Assembly (NCBI GenBank): GCA_013214025.1
Contig: JABSRN010000007.1
Location: 124,001-188,000 of the forward strand
Origin: Polyangiaceae bacterium
GTDB taxonomy: Bacteria > Myxococcota_A > Polyangia > Polyangiales > Polyangiaceae
Direction: 5' to 3'
DNA length: 64,000 nucleotides
In this document: positions 18,152 through 26,041 of the stretch, piece after piece
Layout: the number at the start of each line of letters is the position of its first letter
Position numbering within the stretch: the stretch's first letter is position 1
The notes under the pieces: model-generated
What the model was told of the DNA's origin: nothing
Database searches by the model: none
Seen by the model: the letters and a program-made list of their open reading frames with translations, nothing else
Position numbers and translations under genes: made by a program

Positions 18152-18601
18152 ATGGCCCCCCGACAAAAACGACTACTCCTGGTCGAGGACAATCCGCTCG
18201 TCGCCCGTGGGCTAGCGCGCAGATTGTCTCACCGTTTCGAAGTCTCGCAACGGAGCACGGCAGCCGCCGCGATGGCAGAGACCGAGCGATTTGATCTCGG
18301 CGTATTCGACATCGACTTGCCCGACGGTGATGGCGTCAGTGTTGCCCAAGTCCTCGCTCAACGCGGAACGGTGACCAAACTTCTGTTTTTCAGCGGCTGC
18401 ACCCAATCGTTTACGATCAGCCGAGCCTCGCAGGTGGGCACATTTCTCGGCAAGGAAGCTGGGGTGGAAGCATTGTTTTCACTGATCGACGAACTCGCAG
18501 GGAGCGACTCCGGAAAAGCAGAGCCCGCCAAGAGTTCGGCGGTCAGTTCGCGAACGAGACCGATCGGGCAAGAGGATCTGCCTCGCGGCTGCGTCCGCTA
18601 G
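18152..18601 (+). CDS. Stand-alone receiver-domain protein with disordered tail
   Basis: 149 residues from ATG 18152. A CheY-like receiver covers residues ~5-115: LLLVEDNP gives the acidic pair, FDIDLPDGDG carries the phosphoacceptor aspartate, and FFSGC holds the switch residue. The usual Lys-Pro near the end of the fold is replaced by LGKEAG, so only the lysine remains. The last ~30 residues are Ser/Arg/Pro-rich with no output domain. It could act as a phosphate sink or bind a partner. No kinase is adjacent. Confidence 0.8.
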   Translation: MAPRQKRLLLVEDNPLVARGLARRLSHRFEVSQRSTAAAAMAETERFDLGVFDIDLPDGDGVSVAQVLAQRGTVTKLLFFSGCTQSFTISRASQVGTFLGKEAGVEALFSLIDELAGSDSGKAEPAKSSAVSSRTRPIGQEDLPRGCVR

Positions 18602-18650
18602 CTCTCTACTCGCGCCGGCTCAGCGAGCATGCCTGACAGGGTGCCGACGC

Positions 18651-19220
18651 CTAGGCCAGCGGACGTTCCATGTAAGTGACCATATCGGGCACCTCGTAGC
18701 GCTCGCTGTAGTGGGTCACGCGAAATCCAAGCCTGCGGTAGTAGGGTCGATTGTCAGGCTGTTGAGAACGGACGGAGATCTTCAATTGCTCACAGCCCAA
18801 GGATTCGCTGATCTCCACCAGGTGCTCGACCAGGGCCGCTCCAATACCGCGCCCCTGAAAATCGGGCAGAACAAACATGCGCTCAAAGCTCAGCGAAGCG
18901 CCCGCTTCCCCCTGGCGCTTCGCCGCGAGCGCCTCCGCAATCACCAGCCCCCGGGGCGCCTCTGGGCAGCGAAGTCTCACCCCGCCCACTAGCATCCACG
19001 ACTCCGCAGAATCGGACGCGGGGGACGATTGAGCTTCAACCAACACGCCAGCACCCAACGCCAAGGCGCGCCGAACGTCCTGTTCCGTCTCCGTTAGGGC
19101 GCTCGAAGGCAGCGGATATCTCCTATATTCGGCGAAACCGAGCATCATCAGCCGATGCATGACCGCTGCCTGCTCGGAGTCGATCCACCGATATCGCAGG
19201 ACAAGTGGCTCTGCGCCCAT
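18651..19220 (-). CDS. GNAT-family N-acetyltransferase
   Basis: 189 residues from ATG 19220. The acetyl-CoA-binding motif A is FVLPDFQGRGIGAALVEHLV (QGRGIG phosphate loop), followed by the motif-B-like RPYYRRLGFRV. The N-terminal half (VLRYRWIDSEQAAVMHRLMM) is divergent. The substrate cannot be predicted. It starts 5 bases after the stop of a small membrane protein, so the two are probably co-transcribed. The open frame continues upstream across that gene but is not credible. Confidence 0.88.
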   Translation of the reverse strand: MGAEPLVLRYRWIDSEQAAVMHRLMMLGFAEYRRYPLPSSALTETEQDVRRALALGAGVLVEAQSSPASDSAESWMLVGGVRLRCPEAPRGLVIAEALAAKRQGEAGASLSFERMFVLPDFQGRGIGAALVEHLVEISESLGCEQLKISVRSQQPDNRPYYRRLGFRVTHYSERYEVPDMVTYMERPLA

Positions 19221-19225
19221 GCCAG

Positions 19226-19519
19226 TCAGTCCCCGACATCCAACATCATGCCCAACAAGCCGTCGAGGGCAGAGACACCAAAGAGGATCGCGAGGCCGAA
19301 ACATGCCCCCATGGGAAGACCCAGCAGCCAACCCCGAGATTTGCCGTAGTGGACAGGCACGGCCAGCACCGAAAACATAACGATCGCCACCCACAGACTC
19401 GCGTTATTCCAGCAACGCGCCCGGCGGGCCGGAGATAGCCGGGCGATATCCCGCCGAAGCCACCAGACCAGTGTTCCGATGAGCAGGGCCTGAACCAGGA
19501 AAAATCTCAGAATCAGCAC
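19226..19519 (-). CDS. Small membrane protein, probably three spans
   Basis: 97 residues with hydrophobic segments at about 3-20 (LRFFLVQALLIGTLVWWL), 42-57 (LWVAIVMFSVLAVPV) and 66-92 (LLGLPMGACFGLAILFG). The basic RRDIARLSPARRAR loop follows the first span, so that loop is likely cytoplasmic. It lies directly upstream of the GNAT gene on the same strand. No family was recognised. Confidence 0.6.
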   Translation of the reverse strand: MLILRFFLVQALLIGTLVWWLRRDIARLSPARRARCWNNASLWVAIVMFSVLAVPVHYGKSRGWLLGLPMGACFGLAILFGVSALDGLLGMMLDVGD

Positions 19520-19660
19520 GGGACCTAGGTAAATCTACCCGAAGCCGGCAGAACAGTCCGCCCTGGAGAGCGAGCGGCGTCTAATGCGGCACTTTGACCA
19601 CCAAAGTGGGCGATCCGTTGGGAATAGAAGCCATCTGATCATTGTCCACCGTGGTGCGTT

Positions 19661-19674
19661 CGCGATATATCGCG
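19661..19674. promoter_or_regulatory. 14-bp perfect palindrome upstream of the Bat operon
   Basis: CGCGATATATCGCG is fully self-complementary and lies 26 bases before the moxR start. It also contains a candidate -10 (GATATA), with TTGTCC at 19642-19647 spaced 16 bases away. It could be an operator overlapping the promoter. No second copy was seen near other genes in the window. Confidence 0.4.
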
Positions 19675-19699
19675 CCATCAACTCCCGGAGTGAATCACC

Positions 19700-20686
19700 A
19701 TGCAAGATGTCCGCGCCCTGAACGAACTGGTCGCGCGCGAGAGCGCGTTCGTCGACGACCTGTTCAGCGAAGTATCCAAAGTCGTCGTCGGTCAGCGCTA
19801 CATGATCGAAAGAATCCTGATCGGCCTTCTGACCGGGGGCCATGTGCTTTTGGAAGGTGTGCCGGGGCTGGCCAAAACCCTGACGGTCCGCACGATCTGC
19901 GAGGCCATCTCAGCCGAGTTCTCCCGCGTGCAGTTCACACCGGATTTGTTGCCTGCCGATCTGACGGGGACCGTGATCTACAGCCAACAGACTGGCGAGT
20001 TCAAAAGCAAGCTGGGCCCCATTTTTGCCAACCTAGTCCTGGCGGACGAAATCAACCGCGCCCCAGCCAAGGTGCAGAGCGCCCTGCTGGAAGCGATGGC
20101 TGAAGGACAGGTCACCATCGGCGACACCACCTACCCGCTTCCGGTCCCCTTCGTCGTGATGGCAACTCAGAACCCCATCGAGCAGGAGGGAACCTACCCC
20201 CTGCCGGAAGCCCAGATCGACCGCTTCATGCTGATGATCAAAGTCGGCTACCCGAGTCGAGAGGAAGAACGCCTCGTCATGGATCGCATGACCAGCACGG
20301 TGAAGCCCACCATTCGGCCTATTGTCACCACCCAACAGCTGCTGCGCGCTCGCGATGTGGTGCGGGATGTGTACTGCGATGATCGCGTCAAGAACTACAT
20401 CATTGATATCGTGCTAGCGACCCGCGACCCCGAATCTTGCGGCCTGAGAGAATTGGGTCCGTTGATTGAGTATGGGGCGAGCCCAAGGGCTAGTATTGCC
20501 CTGAATCTCGCGGCGCGCGCCCACGCCTTCCTGCAACACCGTGGCTACGTAACGCCCGAAGACATCAAGGCGGTCGGACCCGACGTGCTTCGTCACCGCT
20601 TGGTGGTCAGCTACGAGGCAGAAGCAGAGGAAGTCACACCCGAAGATATCGTTCGTAAGGTGTTTGAGGTCGTCGAAGTCCCCTGA
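19700..20686 (+). CDS. MoxR-family AAA+ ATPase
   Basis: 328 residues, the typical MoxR length. The Walker A variant is GVPGLAKT, Walker B is VLADEINRAP, and sensor-1 is VMATQNPIEQEGTYPLPEAQ with the second-region arginines. MoxR ATPases act as chaperones for vWA proteins. The neighbourhood (DUF58, then vWA genes) is the conserved Bat layout. It is the first gene of a long coupled operon. The palindrome 26 bases upstream may regulate it. Confidence 0.96.
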   Translation: MQDVRALNELVARESAFVDDLFSEVSKVVVGQRYMIERILIGLLTGGHVLLEGVPGLAKTLTVRTICEAISAEFSRVQFTPDLLPADLTGTVIYSQQTGEFKSKLGPIFANLVLADEINRAPAKVQSALLEAMAEGQVTIGDTTYPLPVPFVVMATQNPIEQEGTYPLPEAQIDRFMLMIKVGYPSREEERLVMDRMTSTVKPTIRPIVTTQQLLRARDVVRDVYCDDRVKNYIIDIVLATRDPESCGLRELGPLIEYGASPRASIALNLAARAHAFLQHRGYVTPEDIKAVGPDVLRHRLVVSYEAEAEEVTPEDIVRKVFEVVEVP

Positions 20687-21608
20687 GGCACTGAAGCAAC
20701 CGAGGCAAGCACGTATCCGAGGCAATGTGATCCCCAAAGACCTGCTCAAAGCGCTGCGCAAGATCGAAATATCGACCAAGCGGCTCGCCACCGAGCAGCT
20801 GTCGGGCGACTACACGTCCGTATTTAAGGGACAGGGTCTCGCTTTTCGTGAGGTCCGGCAATATCAAGCCGGCGACGATGTGCGCAACATCGACTGGAAC
20901 GTGAGCGCTCGTAGCAACGACGCGTACGTCAAGGTGTTCGATGAAGAACGCGAGATGACCGTAATGCTGGTGGTCGACATCTCCCGCAGCGGAAAATTTG
21001 GCACACGAGGCGCCACCAAATCTCGCGTGGCCGCCGAGGTCGCGGCCCTCTGCGCGTTCAGCGCTATCAAACACAACGATCGCGTCGGGCTCATCCTCTG
21101 CACAGACCAGGTCGAAAAAATCGTGCCGCCCAAGAAGGGCGAAAAACACGCCATGAGGGTGGTCCGCGAAATCCTCGGCGCCGAGCCCGAGCACAGCGGA
21201 ACCGATCTGAACGCTGCACTAGAAAGCCTCTACAAGGCGGTCAAGCGGCGCAGCGTCACGCTAGTGATCAGTGATTACTTTACCCAGGGCTACGAACATA
21301 GTCTGAGCCTCGCGGCGTCTCGGCACGATGTCATTCCTATCCTCCTGTCCGATCCTCGCGATCTAGAATTGCCCAACGTCGGTCTCGCGAACTTTTCCGA
21401 TCTAGAAACCGGAGAGGAAGTTCTCGTCGATACCAGTAGTGCGGAGGTCAGAGAACACTACGCGGCGAGCATGCGGGCTTTGCGCGAGCAACAAGTCGCG
21501 ATGTTTCGCAAGTTGGGTTTGGATCATTGCGTCGTCAACACGGACGAACCCTATGTCAGCCCTTTGCGCGCTCTGTTCCGGCGACGCGCGCGGAGAGCCC
21601 ACCGATGA
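20664..21608 (+). CDS. DUF58 (vWA-like) protein of the Bat operon
   Basis: 314 residues if the TTG overlapping moxR by 23 bases is used. A GTG at 20727 (GAGG upstream) is the other candidate and would give 293. The DUF58 signature FREVRQYQAGDDVRNIDWNV is present, followed by a von Willebrand-like fold containing VVDISRSG (MIDAS DxSxS). This family binds MoxR and is needed for envelope stress or oxygen tolerance in several bacteria. Its stop overlaps the next gene's start (ATGA). Confidence 0.93.
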   Translation: MRSSKSPEALKQPRQARIRGNVIPKDLLKALRKIEISTKRLATEQLSGDYTSVFKGQGLAFREVRQYQAGDDVRNIDWNVSARSNDAYVKVFDEEREMTVMLVVDISRSGKFGTRGATKSRVAAEVAALCAFSAIKHNDRVGLILCTDQVEKIVPPKKGEKHAMRVVREILGAEPEHSGTDLNAALESLYKAVKRRSVTLVISDYFTQGYEHSLSLAASRHDVIPILLSDPRDLELPNVGLANFSDLETGEEVLVDTSSAEVREHYAASMRALREQQVAMFRKLGLDHCVVNTDEPYVSPLRALFRRRARRAHR

Positions 21609-22750
21609 AACAGCTCGCAATCTGCGCCATAGCCCTCGCCACCCCGCTCACGCTTCAGAGCGCCCGCGCCCAGGATTCCGGTGCGGCTCGGCCCCCCATG
21701 TCTTCGCCTATCGCGACGAGCCGCGCTGTGTCCCCAAAGATCGCCGCCGAGGCGCCCACCTGCCAGCGCTACATCCCCGAAGGCTCGGTAGCGCCGAAAA
21801 TGACGGCGACATTCCCAGATCGCGGCCTGAGTGGATACGCCCTCTGGCTCGAACTGGAGATCCAACACGATACGGGCGTCTCCGTTCTGCCCGGTGGCTT
21901 CGAGACACAGCTCCGAGGCGCCGAAGCTAAATCCATCGAGCAGGCGGGTTTCGCGCTCACCGATCCCAAAGGCTATGCGTCACCGTCAATCGAAACCAGC
22001 GACGGCCCGTCTGGACGTCGCTTGAGCAAGGTGAGGATCGCGGTCATCGCATTGCCCAAAAAGGCGGGTCGAGCTCAACTGACGCTTCCGGCCTTTCCCA
22101 TCGCGATGACTCGCGGAAGCGGGGAGGTCATTACCCTGTGCACGCAGCCCCACAGGATCATCATCGAAGATCCGGTCGCCAACGAGTCCGACCCTAAGCC
22201 TCATTCCAATCCACAGCCCCAACGCCAACTGGAGCAATGGTCCGCCATGCGCAACGCGGTGCTCGGCGGCTTGATGGCGCTCGCCGTTGGCGGGCTGCTA
22301 GCCTGGTTGATTCACCTCTGGCGAAAGCGCGAACGGCCGGTGGCCCCCGCGCCCCCCGCCCGTCCCCCTTGGGAAACCGCATTGGAGAGTCTCGACCGTC
22401 TTCGACGCGGAGCGATGGAAAGCGACGATGACCGAAAACAGCAGTACGATCACATTTCCCACGCCGTGCGCCGCTACTTGGGCGATCGCTACGATTTCGA
22501 TGGCCTCGAAAGCACCACGGCGGAAATCCTAGAAGGCTGCGAGCAGATTCATCCACGAATTGGCCCGCTCGAAGACATCGCCCACTTCCTTCAGTCGGTG
22601 GACGTCGTCAAATTCGCGAATGCCACCCCCACCGAGGCCGAGTGCCATGTGCTCCTGGAGCGCGGCCTCGCGATCGTCAGGCAAACCGTGCCATCGCCCA
22701 GTGCCGAAGTCGATCCAACGGTCGACGCAGAAGCAGAGCCACGCCCATGA
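21605..22750 (+). CDS. DUF4381-like single-span membrane protein of the Bat operon
   Basis: 381 residues. It has a signal peptide (MKQLAICAIALATPLTLQSA), a ~190-residue periplasmic beta-rich part and a single span near residue 220 (LGGLMALAVGGLLAWLIHLW). The cytoplasmic helical domain that follows (PWETALESLDRLR...HAVRRYLGDRYDFDGLESTT) is typical of proteins between DUF58 and BatA genes. Start and stop overlap both neighbours by ATGA, so it is co-translated with them. Its role within the Bat complex is not established. Confidence 0.82.
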   Translation: MKQLAICAIALATPLTLQSARAQDSGAARPPMSSPIATSRAVSPKIAAEAPTCQRYIPEGSVAPKMTATFPDRGLSGYALWLELEIQHDTGVSVLPGGFETQLRGAEAKSIEQAGFALTDPKGYASPSIETSDGPSGRRLSKVRIAVIALPKKAGRAQLTLPAFPIAMTRGSGEVITLCTQPHRIIIEDPVANESDPKPHSNPQPQRQLEQWSAMRNAVLGGLMALAVGGLLAWLIHLWRKRERPVAPAPPARPPWETALESLDRLRRGAMESDDDRKQQYDHISHAVRRYLGDRYDFDGLESTTAEILEGCEQIHPRIGPLEDIAHFLQSVDVVKFANATPTEAECHVLLERGLAIVRQTVPSPSAEVDPTVDAEAEPRP

Positions 22751-23919
22751 CGAGAGTCCGCTCGAAGCGTCCCCTGTCCTCGTGGAGGGTCCTGAGCATC
22801 CTCAGCCTGACCATTCTGATTAGCTTGATTGGGCTGAGCTATTCCTATTTTGGACTGGAGGACGGTTGGCAGGGGATCAGCTGGGATCAACCTCAACTGC
22901 TGTTCGCCGCGCTGGTCCTCCCCTTCGTTCTGTGGCGCGGCACCGTGGGCGAAGACAGACGAAACCCGCGCATCATGATAGGAACAGTCGCTCCCCTACT
23001 GAGAAGCCCGGGGGGGTTACGGCTAAAGTTCCGAGACTGGCCGGGCATCTTGCGCACTGTTGGCCTCGGCCTGCTCATCGTGTCCCTGGCGCGGCCTATC
23101 AGCACCATCTACCCCGATACCAGCGAGGAAGAGGGCATCGACGTCGTACTCGTACTCGATCTCTCCGGTTCGATGGCGGCGGTGATCGACAAATTCCCAG
23201 AAGATCTGCGGAGACTACTGCCCCCCAAGGCTCCGGGCCTCCGCCCCACACGGCTGGATGCTGCCAAGGCCGTAATATTGGACTTCATTGGTCGCCGGAA
23301 GAGCGATCGCATAGGGGTTGTCGTATTCGGCAAAGCAGCCTACGTGCTCTCCCCGCCCACCCTGGACTACCAACTGCTGAGCACCCTGGTCAGCAAGATG
23401 GAACTCGATCTGATCGATGGCTCGTCTACGGTCATCGGTGACGCACTGGGCGTTGCCGTCGCTCGTCTCCGTAAGGGCACCGCCAAGAGTCGAGCCATCA
23501 TCTTGCTCACCGACGGAGACAACAAAGGGGGCGGGATCGCACCAGAGTACGCCGCAAAACTCGCAACGGTAGTGGGAGCCAAGGTGTTTCCGATTCAAAT
23601 CGGTGACGGCGACACCGCCGAGCTTCAACAAGGCTTCGATCTATTTGGCAACCCACGTTACGCGCAGGTTGATTTCCCGGTAAACCCTACCTTGCTCGAA
23701 AAGATTGCGTATATGACCTCGGGGCAGATGTACGTTGCCAACGACGCCGAAGCCCTGAGAGCCAGCCTGCATGACGTGCTGGACCAGTTGGAGAAGACTA
23801 GTTTCGAGGCCACCGTATCGAGCTTCCTCGATCTGTATCGATTCTTTCTGCTCCCCGGCGTGTTGTTGATCGCCCTCGACGCTATTCTCCGAACCCTCGT
23901 CTTTCGGAGGTTCCCGTGA
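22747..23919 (+). CDS. batA: BatA-like von Willebrand factor A membrane protein
   Basis: 390 residues. It begins with a membrane span (ILSLTILISLIGLSYSYFG) and another near 55-75. A vWA domain has the MIDAS VLVLDLSGSM and the later TDGDNKGGG. There is a C-terminal span (FFLLPGVLLIALDAIL). BatA family proteins sit in the inner membrane with the vWA domain facing the periplasm. The start overlaps the upstream stop, and the ~28-base gap to the next gene still implies one transcript. Confidence 0.9.
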   Translation: MTRVRSKRPLSSWRVLSILSLTILISLIGLSYSYFGLEDGWQGISWDQPQLLFAALVLPFVLWRGTVGEDRRNPRIMIGTVAPLLRSPGGLRLKFRDWPGILRTVGLGLLIVSLARPISTIYPDTSEEEGIDVVLVLDLSGSMAAVIDKFPEDLRRLLPPKAPGLRPTRLDAAKAVILDFIGRRKSDRIGVVVFGKAAYVLSPPTLDYQLLSTLVSKMELDLIDGSSTVIGDALGVAVARLRKGTAKSRAIILLTDGDNKGGGIAPEYAAKLATVVGAKVFPIQIGDGDTAELQQGFDLFGNPRYAQVDFPVNPTLLEKIAYMTSGQMYVANDAEALRASLHDVLDQLEKTSFEATVSSFLDLYRFFLLPGVLLIALDAILRTLVFRRFP

Positions 23920-23947
23920 ACCACCATTGTAGCAGCAAGGCCCGACG

Positions 23948-26041
23948 ATGAAGTTTGCTGAGAGCCATTGGCTATTCGGTGTGGCCTTGTCCATCGTTCT
24001 CACAGCCGTGATCGTCTATGGCACCGCTAAAATGGTGCGAGCCAAAAAGCAGTTTGGCGATCTGGCTATGGTGAATGCACTGGTCCCTGACGCATCGGGT
24101 CGGCGCCGAGCGCTCAAGGCGATTTTCCTCATTCTCGCCGTCGCCCTTTCATTCATCGGACTGGCGCAACCGCAGTACGGCCGCGGCTCTCGATTGATCC
24201 CCTCGACCAATCTCGATTGCGTCATCGTGCTCGACTACTCCAAGAGCATGTATGCACGCGATGTGAGCCCCTCGCGCACCGAGCGAGCCAAGGCCGAAGT
24301 CACGCGGATGCTACGTGCCTTGCCCGGGGCACGATTCGGCGCCGTCGCCTTTGCCGGTGAGCCCGTCAGTTTCCCGCTCACCAGCGATTCGCCCGCCATC
24401 GCTCAGTTCTTCCGCCAGTTAGAGCCCAACGATATGCCCGTGGGTGGCACGGCCATCGCACGGGCCATCGACTCGGCCTTGAAGTTGTTCGAAGGGGACA
24501 AGAGTCGAAATCACCGCAAGGTCATCGTGCTCGTCACCGACGGAGAAGATCTAGAAGGCGATCCGGTCGCGCTGGCGCAGTCGGGGGCGAGGCTTGGCGT
24601 CACCATCCACGTAGTCCAAATCGGCGGGCGCACTCCAGAAAGCATTCCCGAGGTCGATGAATCCGGCTCCTTCGGTCGCCCCCGGCTGGACGAAAACGGA
24701 CGACCCCTGATGACCTCTCTGTCAGCGGAAGGCGAAGCTCAGCTGACAGAAATCGCGCGAGTCGCCAACGGCGAGATCATCCGAAGCGAGCGAGGCAGCA
24801 CCGGCATCGAGCGCATCACCAGCGAGATGAAACGCATGATGACCGCCGAACTCTCCGAACGGGTAGAGACAGTCTATGCGGACGTCTACTTCTATCCGGT
24901 GGGCTTGGCTGTACTGTTGCTCGTTCTTGAGGTATTCCTAAGTGCCTCGAGTGGCGGTCGCTCCAGTGAACCTTTGCCACCGCCCACGAAGCCGAGCGCC
25001 CGGGCCCGACTGTCCCGCACTGGACGGCGACGAAAATCCGAAGACCGAGGCGAAAAAACCCTTGCTGCCAGTCTCTGCCTGTTACTGAGCTTTGGCTGCA
25101 ACGAGTTCGACAAGCTGTTCGAACGCAATTCACCCGTCGTGGACCGGGCGATTGCCAGCTATGTGGCAGCCGACGCAGGCGGTGCCGCCCACCTACTGCA
25201 ACAGTATTTATCTACCGGGCAATGCACAGATGGGCACTTGGGCGCACCCCAGTCCCTTCACGAAAAAGGCTCGGCCAGTTTCGATCTGAGCCTCGCGCTG
25301 TTCAAGATCGGAGAACGCTACGGTCAAGAATTCGGGCACGCCGCGGCGGCTCCAGTACCCGCCGCGATGGCTCCGGGACAGGCGCCGTCAAGTCCGCCAG
25401 CCCCCGGCCCCGATCCTGCGGATCTGACCCACCGAAGCCATGAGGTCGATTGTGCTCTCGGTCTGAGCCGAGCGATCGCCAAAGACGGCTCCCATCCCTA
25501 TACACTCCGCGCCCGCGCCTACTATCTGTCCGGCAACCTGGAGTTCTTACGTTTTAACTACCGAGAAGCCATCGAGCACTACGACGAAGCCCTCAAGCTG
25601 ATTCCGGCAGAAGTCGGTGATGCCGGAGATGTCACTGGTCGACACGCCGCACACAATCGCGCCATCGCCCAACGACGTGTGGAAGACGAGCCAGAGCCAC
25701 CAGACGCAGGAGCGGATGCGGAGCCAGGGGATTCTGGTGACGGAGAAGGCGACGGCGGAAACGAGACCAATCCCGATGGCGCCGCGCCCCAGGGCGACTC
25801 CGGATCTGACAAATCGGATCCCAAGGACTCGGACGATTCCCAAGACGAAGACAACAAACCCCAGCCGTCTCCCTCCGCGGCGCCCTCATCAGTCCCCCCT
25901 CCCAGTGCGGCACCGCCTCCAGCTGAGCCACCCAGTTCCTCCAGTCAGGACCAACGCATGTTGGACATGCTGGAAGACGCCGAAATGCTCAACCTGTTCC
26001 ATGGTCGACTACGTAAAGTGAAACCGTCGGAGGACAAGTGA
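23948..26041 (+). CDS. batB: BatB-like vWA protein fused to a TPR (BatC-like) half
   Basis: 697 residues, much longer than a BatB alone (~330). N-terminal spans lie at about 8-28 and 58-75. The vWA domain has MIDAS VIVLDYSKSM and LVTDGEDLEG. A third span is near 316-335 (GLAVLLLVLEVFLSASS). After an Arg-rich stretch, a hydrophobic run ending SLCLLLSFGC (Cys384) looks like a second export signal. TPR-like repeats follow (YREAIEHYDEALKLIPAE near 540), then a long Asp/Pro/Ser-rich tail. No stop or usable start separates the halves. Its last bases overlap batD (GTGA). Confidence 0.88.
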   Translation: MKFAESHWLFGVALSIVLTAVIVYGTAKMVRAKKQFGDLAMVNALVPDASGRRRALKAIFLILAVALSFIGLAQPQYGRGSRLIPSTNLDCVIVLDYSKSMYARDVSPSRTERAKAEVTRMLRALPGARFGAVAFAGEPVSFPLTSDSPAIAQFFRQLEPNDMPVGGTAIARAIDSALKLFEGDKSRNHRKVIVLVTDGEDLEGDPVALAQSGARLGVTIHVVQIGGRTPESIPEVDESGSFGRPRLDENGRPLMTSLSAEGEAQLTEIARVANGEIIRSERGSTGIERITSEMKRMMTAELSERVETVYADVYFYPVGLAVLLLVLEVFLSASSGGRSSEPLPPPTKPSARARLSRTGRRRKSEDRGEKTLAASLCLLLSFGCNEFDKLFERNSPVVDRAIASYVAADAGGAAHLLQQYLSTGQCTDGHLGAPQSLHEKGSASFDLSLALFKIGERYGQEFGHAAAAPVPAAMAPGQAPSSPPAPGPDPADLTHRSHEVDCALGLSRAIAKDGSHPYTLRARAYYLSGNLEFLRFNYREAIEHYDEALKLIPAEVGDAGDVTGRHAAHNRAIAQRRVEDEPEPPDAGADAEPGDSGDGEGDGGNETNPDGAAPQGDSGSDKSDPKDSDDSQDEDNKPQPSPSAAPSSVPPPSAAPPPAEPPSSSSQDQRMLDMLEDAEMLNLFHGRLRKVKPSEDK

